Shown here one piece after another: positions 42,088 through 50,889 of a stretch of 64,000 nt of DNA. The DNA is from Phycisphaerae bacterium. Its GTDB lineage: Bacteria > Planctomycetota > Phycisphaerae > UBA1845. The notes beneath the pieces were generated by a model, which was given only the letters and a program-made list of their open reading frames with translations, made no database searches and was not told the DNA's origin. Both the position numbers and the translations under genes were made by a program. The DNA lies in assembly GCA_022072505.1 (NCBI GenBank), contig JAJVHU010000013.1, positions 1 through 64,000 on the forward strand, read 5' to 3'. Within the stretch, counting starts at the first letter, position 1. Each line of letters opens with the position of its first letter.

Positions 42088-44706
42088 TCATTCTTCAATC
42101 TCATCGGCATTTCCCTCGTCTGCCTCCGTATATGTCTCCGGAGGGCGCTCCGATGCAGCCCCCGGCGGGGGGACGCCAGGTTCATCCTGATCTTCCTTCG
42201 CCAGACGGGCCACCGCGACCACCGTGTCGCCGTCGTCCAGCCGGATCAGCCGCACGCCCTGCGTCGCCCGGCCGATCTCCCGCACCGCCTCCAGACCCGT
42301 CCGCAGCATCATCCCCTTGCTGGTGATGATCATCATCTCGTCATCATCGCCGACCGCGTGAAGCGAAACGACATCCCCGTTGCGGTCCGTCGTCTTGATG
42401 TTGATGACGCCTTTTGCGCCCCGACGCGTCTTGCGGTATTCCTCGAGGCGGGTCCGCTTGCCGTAGCCGTTTTCACAGATCGTCAGCAGGGAAAGACCCG
42501 CTTCCGCCGCGACGAGCCCGACGATGTAGTCGCCCTCCTCGAGCGTCGCGCCGATGACGCCGCGGGCGTTGCGGCCCATCGCGCGGACCTGGTCCTCGTC
42601 GAAGCGGACCGCCATCCCCTTGCGCGTCCCCAGCACGACCTCGTTCGCGCCCGACGTCCGCACGACGTCCACCAGCGTGTCATCGTCATCCAGCGTAATC
42701 GCCAGAATGCCGGAAGGCCGCGGCCGGCTGAACGCCTGAAGCGGCGTCTTCTTCACCACCCCCTTCTGCGTGGCGAAAAAGATGAACGCCTCCTCGCCGA
42801 AGCCCGCGACGGTCAACACCGCGCAGTGCCTCTCTCCGTCCTTCATGCTCAGCAGGTTCGCCAGCGACCGCCCGCGCGCCGTCCGGCTCGCCGCCGGAAC
42901 GTCGAACACGCGCAGCCAGTACACACGCCCCCGGTTGGTGAAAAAGAGCATGTGATCGTGCGTGGACACGACGAAAAGATGTTCGATGAAGTCCTCGTCC
43001 GTCGCCGCCCCTCCGCGGATGCCTTTGCCGCCGCGCCCCTGCTTGCGGTAGGTGTCCGCGTCGACGCGCTTGATGTAGCCCTGGTGGCTGATCGTGACGA
43101 CCACCTGCTCATTCGGAATCAACTCCTCGAGCGTGTATTCGCCGGCTTCCTCGACGATTTCCGTCCGCCGCGCGTCGGGGAACTTGTCGCGGATCTCGTG
43201 AAGATCCTCGCGGATGATGTCGTACACGAGGCGCTCGTCGCGCAGGATCGCCTCGTATCCCTCGATCTCCTCGACCAAGCCGACGTACTCCTTCGCCAGC
43301 TTTTCCATCTCCAGCCCGGTAAGGCGCTGAAGCTGCATCGAGAGGATCGCCGCCGCCTGCACCCCGGTCAGCGTCGTCGCCTGCGCCCCGGTCCGCTTCA
43401 CGAACGACTCCGGCAGCAGCTTGCGCAGCGTTCCGGCCTCGCTCAGCCGCAGCGGGCGCGCCATCAGGCGGGCCTTCGCCGTCTCCGGATCGGCGGACTC
43501 CTTGATGAGCTGGATGATCGCGTCGATGTCGCCCAGCGCGAGGATCAACCCCTCGAGAATATGCGCCCGCTGACGCGCCCGCCGCAGCAGAAAGCGCGTT
43601 CGCCGCCGGATCACGTCCATCCGGTGCTCGACGTAAAGCCGCAGCAGATCCTTCAAGGCCAGAATCTTCGGTTGCTTGCCGACCAGGGCCACGTTCAGCA
43701 CGTGAAAGTTGGTCTGAAGCGGCGTGTATTGATAAAGCTGCCGGATGATGACGCCCTCGTTCGCGTCCTTCTTGAGGTCGATCTCGATGCGCACGTCGTG
43801 ACGCCGGTCCGAGGCGTCGTTGACCGCCTGCACGTCCTTGATCGTTCCGTCGCGGACTTTCTCGGCGATCTTCTCGGTGATCGTGCTTCGCAGCACGCCG
43901 AAGGGAACCTGCGAGATGACCAGCGTCTTCCGCCCGCTCTTGCTCTCCTCGACCTCCACCTTGCCGCGCATCGTGATCGCGCCGCGACCGGTCGCGTACG
44001 CCTCCACCACGCCGCGGCGCCCGCAGATCTGTCCCCCCGTCGGAAAGTCGGGCCCCGGCAGGATTTTCAGAAGCTCCGCCAGCGTGATGTCCGGGTTGTC
44101 GATGTGCGCCAGCAGCGCGTCGCAGACCTCGCGGACGTTGTGCGGCGCCATGTTCGTCGCCATCCCGACCGCGATCCCCGTCCCGCCGTTGATCAGCAGG
44201 TTCGGGAACTTGCCCGGAAGAACCGTCGGTTCCTCGCGGGTGTTGTCGAAGTTCGGAACGTAGTCCACCGTCTCGTGCTCGAGATCGTCGAGCATCATCG
44301 CCGCCGCCGGCGCCAGGCGCGCCTCCGTGTAACGCATCGCCGCCGGAGGGTCTCCGTCGATCGACCCGAAGTTCCCCTGCGAGTCCACCAGCACCGTCCG
44401 GAAGTTCCACGGCTGCGCCATCCGCACCAGCGTCGGATACACCACCGACTCGCCGTGCGGGTGATAATTGCCCGACGTGTCGCCGCAGATCTTCGCGCAC
44501 TTGCGCGTCTGCGCCCGCGGACCGAGGTTCAGGTCGTTCATCGCCACCAGAATGCGCCGCTGCGACGGCTTCAATCCGTCGCGCACGTCCGGCAGCGCCC
44601 GCGCCATGATGACGCTCATCGAGTACGTCAGGAACGAGTCCTGCATCTCCTCGACGATCGACTGCTCCACGATCTTCTCGACGTTTCCCTGAGGCCCTTC
44701 CGACAT
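42088..44706 (-). CDS. gyrA: DNA gyrase subunit A
   Basis: 872 residues, full length. The N-terminal breakage-rejoining domain includes the catalytic tyrosine Y126 in AAMRYTEARL. The quinolone region reads GNYHPHGESVVYPTLVRMAQ: serine is kept at the position of E. coli S83 (S87 here), and proline replaces E. coli D87 (P91 here). The C-terminal beta-pinwheel begins after the GyrA box, which reads QGRGGKG instead of QRRGGKG. Presence of a GyrA box supports gyrase rather than topoisomerase IV. The acidic tail (YTEADEGNADEIEE) is common. gyrB is not adjacent. It diverges from the aldehyde dehydrogenase gene. Confidence 0.96.
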   Translation of the reverse strand: MSEGPQGNVEKIVEQSIVEEMQDSFLTYSMSVIMARALPDVRDGLKPSQRRILVAMNDLNLGPRAQTRKCAKICGDTSGNYHPHGESVVYPTLVRMAQPWNFRTVLVDSQGNFGSIDGDPPAAMRYTEARLAPAAAMMLDDLEHETVDYVPNFDNTREEPTVLPGKFPNLLINGGTGIAVGMATNMAPHNVREVCDALLAHIDNPDITLAELLKILPGPDFPTGGQICGRRGVVEAYATGRGAITMRGKVEVEESKSGRKTLVISQVPFGVLRSTITEKIAEKVRDGTIKDVQAVNDASDRRHDVRIEIDLKKDANEGVIIRQLYQYTPLQTNFHVLNVALVGKQPKILALKDLLRLYVEHRMDVIRRRTRFLLRRARQRAHILEGLILALGDIDAIIQLIKESADPETAKARLMARPLRLSEAGTLRKLLPESFVKRTGAQATTLTGVQAAAILSMQLQRLTGLEMEKLAKEYVGLVEEIEGYEAILRDERLVYDIIREDLHEIRDKFPDARRTEIVEEAGEYTLEELIPNEQVVVTISHQGYIKRVDADTYRKQGRGGKGIRGGAATDEDFIEHLFVVSTHDHMLFFTNRGRVYWLRVFDVPAASRTARGRSLANLLSMKDGERHCAVLTVAGFGEEAFIFFATQKGVVKKTPLQAFSRPRPSGILAITLDDDDTLVDVVRTSGANEVVLGTRKGMAVRFDEDQVRAMGRNARGVIGATLEEGDYIVGLVAAEAGLSLLTICENGYGKRTRLEEYRKTRRGAKGVINIKTTDRNGDVVSLHAVGDDDEMMIITSKGMMLRTGLEAVREIGRATQGVRLIRLDDGDTVVAVARLAKEDQDEPGVPPPGAASERPPETYTEADEGNADEIEE

Positions 44707-44785
44707 CGACGGCTCCCTGATCCCTCGGCGTTTCCACGGTGCGCGACCGGTCCGGTCGATTCCTGTCGCCGCACATCCGGCCCCC

Positions 44786-44814
44786 TCGTCACCCGCCCGG
44801 ACGGGTCATATACT
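44786..44814 (+). promoter_or_regulatory. Candidate promoter in the gyrA / aldehyde dehydrogenase gap
   Basis: TATACT (44809-44814) with TCGTCA 17 bases upstream lies 72 bases before the aldehyde dehydrogenase ATG. The same AT-rich box reads TATATG on the minus strand and might also serve gyrA. It is a candidate only. Confidence 0.3.
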
Positions 44815-44885
44815 AACGCGGGATCGCGAGCGCGGCGAGTTGGCGGACCGCGACGAGCGCCGCGGGACGGACCGTCGAAACCCTC

Positions 44886-46319
44886 ATGATTCATATACCG
44901 ATTCTGCGTCAGGGACGGCCTTACGAAAGCGTCGATCAGGTTCAGATCGTTCACCACGTCACCGGCGCGCCCGTCGCCCGCGTCAGTCAGGCGAACGCCG
45001 GATTGATCGCCCGCGACCTGTCCCGGCTGGACGACGCGGCCCTGGAGGGGATGACCGTCGCCGGGTTGATCGCCGCCTGTCGCGCCGCGGCCGATCTCTT
45101 CATGTCCGCGACGCTTCCTCTCGGCGACGGACAGCAATCCTTCGAGGAGTATGTCCGTCAGCTTTCCGCGACGACCGGCATGCCCGTCGGGTATTGCCGC
45201 GGCAACGCCGAGAAGATCGCCTACGTCCTGCGCGAGATCGAGGACGTGCTCGCGGGGTTGACGCGCGGACTGGATCTGTCGGTCCTCGATCGCGGCGCGG
45301 GCGACGTGGACGGACGGATCGTCAGCTTTTTCCGCGCGGGGCGCCTCTTCGGAGCGGTCCTGCCGAGCAACTCGCCCGGCGTACACTCGTTGTGGATCCC
45401 GGCGATTCCGCTCAAGGCGCCCGTCGTGCTCAAGCCCGGACGCGAGGAGCCGTGGACGCCCTGGCGAATCCTTCAGGCCTTCCACGCCGCGGGCGTCCCG
45501 GGCGAAGCGCTGAACTTCTACCCCTGCGATCACGCCGGCGCGGGCGAGATCCTGCGCCGCGCGGACCGCTCGATGCTCTTCGGCGACGTCTCCACGACGC
45601 GACCCTATCTCGGCAACCCGCGCGTCGAAATCCACGGCCCCGGCTTCAGCAAGGTGCTCCTCGGCGACGACGCGGCGGAGGACTGGGAGAGGCATCTCGA
45701 CGTCATCGCCTCCTCGATCGAGGCCAACTGCGGACGCTCGTGCATCAACGCCTCCGGAATCTGGACCCCGCGCCACGGCCGTGAGATTGCTGACGCGCTC
45801 GCCCGGCGGTTCTCGCCGATCGAGGCGCTGCCCGCCGACCACCCGGACGCCCGCGTCGCCGCGTTTGCCAACCCCGAGATGGCCCGGCGGATCAACGCGG
45901 TGATCGACGCCGACCTGCGGGTGACCGGCGCCGAGGACGTGACCGAGCGCGTGCGCGGCGGACCTCGCCTCGTGACGCGGGACCGCTGCGCCTGGCTGCT
46001 GCCGACCGTGGTTCGCTGCGACGACCGGGAACATCCGCTGGCGAACCGCGAGTTCCTCTTTCCGTATGCCTCGGTGGTGGAGTGTCCGACGGCGGACATG
46101 CCCGAGGGGATCGGATCGACGCTGGTCGCGACCGCGATCACCGCCGACCCGCGGTTTCGGCGGCGGCTCATGTCCGCGGGGAACATCGACCGCCTGAACG
46201 TCGGCGCGATCCCGACGTGGCGGATCAGTTGGAACCAGCCGCACGAGGGCAACTTGTTTGAGCATCTGTACCGCCAGCGCGCGTTTCAGGAGGCGCCGTC
46301 GACGGCGTCCGTCGCATGA
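44886..46319 (+). CDS. Aldehyde dehydrogenase family protein
   Basis: 477 residues. ALDH features in order: FGAVLPSNSPGVHSLWIPAI, VVLKPGREEPWTPWR, SMLFGDVSTTRPYLGNPRVE and, near residue 290, EANCGRSCINASG with the catalytic cysteine. The usual GSTxxG cofactor loop is replaced by GDVSTT, so it is a divergent branch. The substrate is not evident. An iron-type alcohol dehydrogenase follows 42 bases downstream on the same strand, so the pair may interconvert alcohol, aldehyde and acid of one compound. Confidence 0.8.
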   Translation: MIHIPILRQGRPYESVDQVQIVHHVTGAPVARVSQANAGLIARDLSRLDDAALEGMTVAGLIAACRAAADLFMSATLPLGDGQQSFEEYVRQLSATTGMPVGYCRGNAEKIAYVLREIEDVLAGLTRGLDLSVLDRGAGDVDGRIVSFFRAGRLFGAVLPSNSPGVHSLWIPAIPLKAPVVLKPGREEPWTPWRILQAFHAAGVPGEALNFYPCDHAGAGEILRRADRSMLFGDVSTTRPYLGNPRVEIHGPGFSKVLLGDDAAEDWERHLDVIASSIEANCGRSCINASGIWTPRHGREIADALARRFSPIEALPADHPDARVAAFANPEMARRINAVIDADLRVTGAEDVTERVRGGPRLVTRDRCAWLLPTVVRCDDREHPLANREFLFPYASVVECPTADMPEGIGSTLVATAITADPRFRRRLMSAGNIDRLNVGAIPTWRISWNQPHEGNLFEHLYRQRAFQEAPSTASVA

Positions 46320-46361
46320 ACGTGATGTTTCTCTGACCTCGACGACGGACCCGTCATCGCC

Positions 46362-47522
46362 GTGCAACACGAATCCCCGGAATCACTCCTGAGCAGGTCC
46401 ACCGTGCGGACGGTTTTCGGCGCGGGGTCGCTCGCGCGGCTGGGGGAACTGGCGCGGCGCGAGCGGACGTCGCGTGCTTTGCTGGTGACGGATCCGGGTG
46501 TCGAGGCGGCCGGGCACGCGGACCGCGCCACCGCCGTCCTGCGCGACGCGGGGCTTCGCGTCGCCGTGTTCGACGGCGCGCGAGAGAACCCGACGGATCG
46601 GCACGTCCGCGCCGGCGTGGACGCCGCGAGGGAGGCGGACGCGGATTGTCTCGTCGGACTCGGCGGCGGCAGCGCGATGGACTGCGCCAAGGGGATCAAC
46701 CTGCTGCTGACCTGCGGCGGCGAGATGTCCTCCTTCCGCGGCGACCCGCCCCCCGAACAACTCGCCCTGCGCCCGCCGCTGCTGCCGATGATCCTCGTCC
46801 CGACGACCGCCGGTACCGGCAGCGAAGCGCAGTCCTTCGCGCTCATCAGCGACAGCAACACCCACGAGAAGATGCCCTGCGGTGACCGCCGCCCGCCTGA
46901 CGCCGGGGGGTTGCGCCCGCGCTGGGCGATCCTCGATCCGGATCTGACCCGAACCCAGCCGGCCTCGGTGGCGTCCGCGGTCAGCATTGACGCGATCGCC
47001 CACGCCGTCGAGACAGCCGGAAGCAAGGCGGCGACCGACGAGTCGCGGGAGCTGTCCTGCGAGGCCTGGCGCCTCCTCGACGGCGCGTGTCCGCGAACGA
47101 TGTCCGACGCCGCGGACGACGACGCCCGCCGCGACATGCTGCTCGGCGCCCACCTCGCCGGCGCCGCGATCGAACGTTCGATGCTCGGCGCCGCGCACGC
47201 CTGCTCAAACCCCTTGACCGCCCGGTTCGGCGTCGTTCACGGGCGGGCGGTGGGCCTGATGCTGCCGCACGTGATCCGTTTCAACGCAGCCGGCCGCGAG
47301 AACCCTTACCAGCGGCTCCTGTCCGACCCTGAAATGCTCGCCCGACGCGTCGAAACGTTGCTGGAACTCGGCGGAATTCCCCGGCGGTTGCGGCACTACG
47401 GCGTCGCCGAGCAGGATCTGATCGCGCTCGCCGACCACGCCGCCGCGCAGTGGACGGCCCGGTTCAACCCGCGCCCCCTGTCCGCCGAAGACGCCCTCGC
47501 CCTTTACCGCGCCGCGCTCTAG
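46362..47522 (+). CDS. Iron-containing alcohol dehydrogenase family protein
   Basis: 386 residues from GTG 46362. The group III ADH fold is clear: TVRTVFGAGSLARLGELARR, GLGGGSAMDCAKGINLLLTC, VPTTAGTGSEAQSFALISD and the metal region IDAIAHAVETAGS with LGAAHACSNPLTARFGVVHG. The ligand histidines are visible. Substrate unknown. It sits behind the aldehyde dehydrogenase, with which it probably shares a transcript. A dispersed repeat pair begins nine bases after its stop. Confidence 0.85.
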   Translation: MQHESPESLLSRSTVRTVFGAGSLARLGELARRERTSRALLVTDPGVEAAGHADRATAVLRDAGLRVAVFDGARENPTDRHVRAGVDAAREADADCLVGLGGGSAMDCAKGINLLLTCGGEMSSFRGDPPPEQLALRPPLLPMILVPTTAGTGSEAQSFALISDSNTHEKMPCGDRRPPDAGGLRPRWAILDPDLTRTQPASVASAVSIDAIAHAVETAGSKAATDESRELSCEAWRLLDGACPRTMSDAADDDARRDMLLGAHLAGAAIERSMLGAAHACSNPLTARFGVVHGRAVGLMLPHVIRFNAAGRENPYQRLLSDPEMLARRVETLLELGGIPRRLRHYGVAEQDLIALADHAAAQWTARFNPRPLSAEDALALYRAAL

Positions 47523-47530
47523 GAAAAAGA

Positions 47531-47628
47531 ACCGAGCCGCGCCCGCAAGAAACGCGCCCGAACCCGGGCGGGGCGGTGTGGGTCGCCGCCGCTCCCGTCG
47601 GACCGCTGGCTTACGCGCGCGGCTCGGT
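47531..47628. repeat. Inverted pair of the accgagccgcgcccgtaa repeat
   Basis: accgagccgcgcccgcaag (47531-47549) and, inverted, cgctggcttacgcgcgcggc-tcggt (47604-47628) enclose about 55 GC-rich bases. The pair could form a long hairpin between the convergent alcohol dehydrogenase and DUF1579 genes. The right half encodes PLAYARGSV in one frame. It is the same family as 28997-29021 and 41397-41419. Confidence 0.65.
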
Positions 47629-47651
47629 GAAAGCCGCCTGACGCTCTTCCT

Positions 47652-48308
47652 CTACTTCTGCCGCGTGTGCGTCAGCACCATCATCAGGTATTCCTTGCCC
47701 GTCATGTCCGGAGCGAACATCGAGAGCGTGTACTTGTCCTCGCCCTCAATCTTGTACTCCATCTTCATCCACGTCTCCTTGTTCATCATCGGATCCATGA
47801 ATTTCGAGGTGAACGTGACCGTCTTGCCCGAACTGTCGCAGGTGCCCTCGGACATCATGATCATCGTCCCCATGTTGTCCACCCACGCGGAAACGTACTT
47901 CTGCTTCTGATTGTCGTAACCGACGATGCCGTAGCCCTCGAACGGCGTCGGATCCCCGGGCATCATCGGATCGCCCTTGTAATGCTGGTGCAGGAAGCGA
48001 CCCCCCAGGATCCACTCCGATTTCGCCTTGCTGTTGCTCGGCGTCCACGGCGCCTCTTCCGCCATGCGCCACTTGCCTTCCACGTTCCAGTTTCCGGCCA
48101 GCGGTTTCAGATGTTCATGATGCGGTCCCGGCGACGCCAGCTTCGCCCACGCCTCCATCATCGCCTGTTCCTCGGGACTCGGAGCCGGCTGGCCTTCCTG
48201 TCCGCCGGCAGGCTTCGCGCCTTCCGGTTTCTTGTCCTGCGCAATCACCGGCGCCAGCAGACCGACGCTCAACAATCCCAGCAATGCAAGAATCAGTTTC
48301 TTCGACAT
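47652..48308 (-). CDS. Secreted DUF1579 protein
   Basis: 218 residues from ATG 48308 (GAGGTAGAGAC upstream). Signal peptide KKLILALLGLLSVGLLAPVI ends at AQ|DK near residue 24. After a Pro/Gln-rich linker the mature domain matches DUF1579: HEHLKPLAGNWNVEGKWRMA, SEWILGGRFLHQHYKGDPM, FEGYGIVGYDNQKQKYVSAW, SSGKTVTFTSKFMDP. This family has a lipocalin-like beta fold and no assigned function. The protein is unusually Met-rich (DPMMPGD, MIMMSEG, FMDPMMNKETWMKM), which can indicate soft-metal binding. Confidence 0.75.
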   Translation of the reverse strand: MSKKLILALLGLLSVGLLAPVIAQDKKPEGAKPAGGQEGQPAPSPEEQAMMEAWAKLASPGPHHEHLKPLAGNWNVEGKWRMAEEAPWTPSNSKAKSEWILGGRFLHQHYKGDPMMPGDPTPFEGYGIVGYDNQKQKYVSAWVDNMGTMIMMSEGTCDSSGKTVTFTSKFMDPMMNKETWMKMEYKIEGEDKYTLSMFAPDMTGKEYLMMVLTHTRQK

Positions 48309-48582
48309 CGTCTCTACCTCGTGAACGCGGCGCGGCTGCAAATACCCTCCCGCACCGACATGACGCGGAGCGCCGCGCACCCGGCCCACCGGACGCAACC
48401 CCCGCCAGTTTCCTAACAAAAGCGTAACCTCATCCGGGGTTTCGCACAAGGCGCCCGACCGGTCAACACAACTCCGGACGACACGGCTGCGTCCTCAGCC
48501 GAAAAGACCTCCAGTCGGGCATCGTTCCCCCGTCATCATGTTTCATAACCCCAGCCGTGAAAAAAGCTTACGCCGAAAGCAC

Positions 48583-49680
48583 TCAGTCGCGTCGAAAGCC
48601 CGCCTCAACCGCGGCATTGACCTGCACCGCGGCCAGAGTGTACGTCCCGTTCTTGACGGGCTTGCCTTCCGACGACGCGGCCACCTGATGCGGCACGACC
48701 ACGCCCCCGGCGGCGCGATAATCCTCGAACACACGATCCAGCTCGGTGAACATCAGGTTCGAATTGCGACCCCGGTAGCGTTGCGTGAGGACGCGCCCGG
48801 TCTCGACGTCGATCCCGAGCACGTCGGTCTTTCCGCCGAAGCCCACCGTCACCGTCTTCAGTTCGACCGTCCGCCCCCCAACGTCCGCCGAGACGGCCCC
48901 TCCGGCGACGGCGACGAAACCCGGACTCTTCCGGGCCCGAAGGATGACCAGCGGATGATGCCGGAACTCCCGCTCCAGCGCCTGAACCTGCTGCGGGTGC
49001 ATGTTCCAGGATTCACGACCGGTGCTGGAGGTCTGGGAGAACCACGCCTCCTCGCCCGACCGGACCGCCGCCCACTTCCAGTCATCCCACTCCTCTTCAA
49101 GCCGCAACGCTCCGGACGCGCCGAGGATCCACGCCTTTCGGTGGCGGTAGGTCTTTCCGCCCGACTCGACGTTCTCGACGAATTCCTCGGAGTAACTCTT
49201 CAGCCCGTCGACCCGCTCCGCTCCGCCGAACGCGGCGACCGCCTTCTCAATCAGCGCGAGCCCTTCGCGCATCTGCTCCGGGGTTCCCGTCGGCGCGGGG
49301 TCGTCGCGATCCAGGAGCTTCGCCGCGTTGGCCTCAAACGCCTTGCGGCACGCGTCCGACGCGAAAATGTAAATGCGCCCCTCGTGGACGAGGCGCCGGT
49401 CGGGCGATCCTTCTCCGGAAAGCGGCCCCATCCTGCCGCAGGCGCCGCCGAGTTGAATCTCATATCGCGCCGGATCCTTCAGAAACTCCGCCTTGTTCGC
49501 CTCGCTGCTGAACAAGTAGCGGTAACGATGATGATCCGCGTGGATCGACTCCTGCCCCGCGACCTCCCGGCCCGCGACCAGTTCCACCGCGTCGACCTTG
49601 AGCGTCCCAGCCAACTGGGCGTGTGCCGCCGCTGAAACCAGGGCGATCGCCCACGCGCCCGCCGCCACCCACGTCCTCAT
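48583..49680 (-). CDS. Secreted protein with YHS-like domains
   Basis: 365 residues from ATG 49680 (AAGGAG nine bases upstream; an ATG three codons earlier sits too close to that site). Signal RTWVAAGAWAIALVSAAAHA. Two short YHS-like segments follow: HRYRYLFSSEANKAEFLKDP then ARYEIQLGGACG, and GRIYIFASDACRKAFEANAA. YHS domains are tied to metal-handling proteins. The C-terminal 230 residues (GLALIEKAVAAFGGAERVDG ... YRGRNSNLMFTELDRVFEDY) look like a LolA-type beta domain. Function unknown. Confidence 0.65.
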   Translation of the reverse strand: MRTWVAAGAWAIALVSAAAHAQLAGTLKVDAVELVAGREVAGQESIHADHHRYRYLFSSEANKAEFLKDPARYEIQLGGACGRMGPLSGEGSPDRRLVHEGRIYIFASDACRKAFEANAAKLLDRDDPAPTGTPEQMREGLALIEKAVAAFGGAERVDGLKSYSEEFVENVESGGKTYRHRKAWILGASGALRLEEEWDDWKWAAVRSGEEAWFSQTSSTGRESWNMHPQQVQALEREFRHHPLVILRARKSPGFVAVAGGAVSADVGGRTVELKTVTVGFGGKTDVLGIDVETGRVLTQRYRGRNSNLMFTELDRVFEDYRAAGGVVVPHQVAASSEGKPVKNGTYTLAAVQVNAAVEAGFRRD

Positions 49681-49784
49681 CTTCGACATCTCCTTTCCAA
49701 CTCGTTTCTTAGGCGAGGCCGCGCATTCTCTGCCCGGTCGCTGCTCGCCCGGATCTGTACCACGTCGACCTGAGATTCTTTATG

Positions 49785-50702
49785 TCATTCCGGAAGCACG
49801 ACCCGGATTGCCGCCGGCAACACCCGGATCGATGCCGGCGCCTCCGCGATCGGCTCCCCGTCCGCCCACAATTCGCACGCCCGGTCGGTCTGGATCCGCA
49901 ACTCGCGCGACCGGAGGATCTCGACGCCGCGCCGCCCCGCGTGACGCCCCCGGACGGCGCTGATCAGCGTGGCGACGATCTGGGGCAGCGGGCGGTGCTC
50001 GATGACGCAGATGTCCAGCAACCCGTCGTCCGGGCGCGCGTCCGGCGCGATCGGGATCGCGCCGCCGTAACTCGACGTGTTCGCCGTCGAGATCATGAAG
50101 ATTCGCCCCTGCCGACGTCCGAAATCGCCTTCGAGCGTCATCTGCGGGGCGTGGTACCGCGCCAGCACGCGCAGCGCCCCGTAAAGATAGGCCGGCGTCC
50201 CCTTCAGCGGCATCCGCATCCGGTCCACGAAGCGCGACACGGCCGCGTCGAAACCCATCGTCGCCACCGTGCAGTACGTCCGCCCGTTGACGGACGCCAG
50301 ATCCAGCGGCGACTCCCGCCCCGCCGTCAGCACCCGCGCCGCCAACGTCACGTCGAGCGGAATCCGCAGCGCCCGCGCCAGGTCGTTGCACCTCCCCGCG
50401 GGAATGACGCCCAGCGCCGGGGCGTCCGCGCCCAGCGACGGACTCAATTCCGCCAGCGCCCGCGCCACCTGCTGGATCGTCCCGTCCCCGCCGCAGGCGA
50501 TGACGCGCCGCACACGCCCCCCCTCCCCGGTCACGTACTCCCGCACGAGCCGCTCCGCATCCTCCGGACCCCTCGTGTACGCCAGGTCGCACGCGCCCTG
50601 CGCCCCCGCCACGACGGCGCGCACCCGCTCCGCCGGCGCCTGCGCCAGGCCCGCGCGCCGCCGCCCGGAGACCGGGTTGGCGATGATGAAGGTCGAACTC
50701 AC
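49785..50702 (-). CDS. Diacylglycerol/sphingosine kinase-family lipid kinase
   Basis: 305 residues from GTG 50702. Catalytic-domain features are IIANPVSGRRRAG, VIACGGDGTIQQVARALAE (GGDGT nucleotide loop) and LGVIPAGRCNDLARALRIPL. The C-terminal beta-sandwich includes ISTANTSSYGGAIPIAPDAR and DDGLLDICVIEHRPL. It is the DagK/YegS type and is expected to phosphorylate a lipid at the inner membrane. The exact lipid cannot be read from the sequence. It is transcribed divergently from trpA. Confidence 0.88.
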   Translation of the reverse strand: MSSTFIIANPVSGRRRAGLAQAPAERVRAVVAGAQGACDLAYTRGPEDAERLVREYVTGEGGRVRRVIACGGDGTIQQVARALAELSPSLGADAPALGVIPAGRCNDLARALRIPLDVTLAARVLTAGRESPLDLASVNGRTYCTVATMGFDAAVSRFVDRMRMPLKGTPAYLYGALRVLARYHAPQMTLEGDFGRRQGRIFMISTANTSSYGGAIPIAPDARPDDGLLDICVIEHRPLPQIVATLISAVRGRHAGRRGVEILRSRELRIQTDRACELWADGEPIAEAPASIRVLPAAIRVVLPE

Positions 50703-50765
50703 GGCCCGATCCTAACCGACCTTCGCGTTCCGATCCCGCGCCGCCCCTCCGGCGTTTTCTCGGAT

Positions 50766-50813
50766 GCCGTCATTGTGACGGCGTTTGCCTGCTTCCTGAT
50801 ACGTCGTTATCAA
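50766..50813 (+). promoter_or_regulatory. Hairpin and candidate promoter upstream of trpA
   Basis: A perfect palindrome gccgtca-ttg-tgacggc (50766-50782) directly precedes TTGCCT (50785-50790) and TATCAA (50808-50813), spaced 17 bases. The hairpin could be an operator for the trpA-aroF pair. No TrpR consensus was recognised and no leader peptide with repeated Trp codons is seen. Confidence 0.35.
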
Positions 50814-50889
50814 AGGGGAGTCCGTCGCGTGCGCCGTCGGGTTCGGCCTGCTGCGCGACCGGGATCCCCGATCAGCGCAGGGTGGGTTG

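Noticed and set aside
42358..44889. 843-codon plus-strand frame opposite gyrA
   Set aside because: Shadow of gyrA; His/Arg/Val-rich translation with no domain.
46362..47522. Bacterial microcompartment locus suggested by the ALDH/ADH pair
   Set aside because: No shell-protein gene nearby and no encapsulation-type N-terminal helix visible on either enzyme.
50820..50889. trp attenuator leader upstream of trpA
   Set aside because: No short frame with consecutive Trp codons and no alternative terminator hairpin with a T-run.
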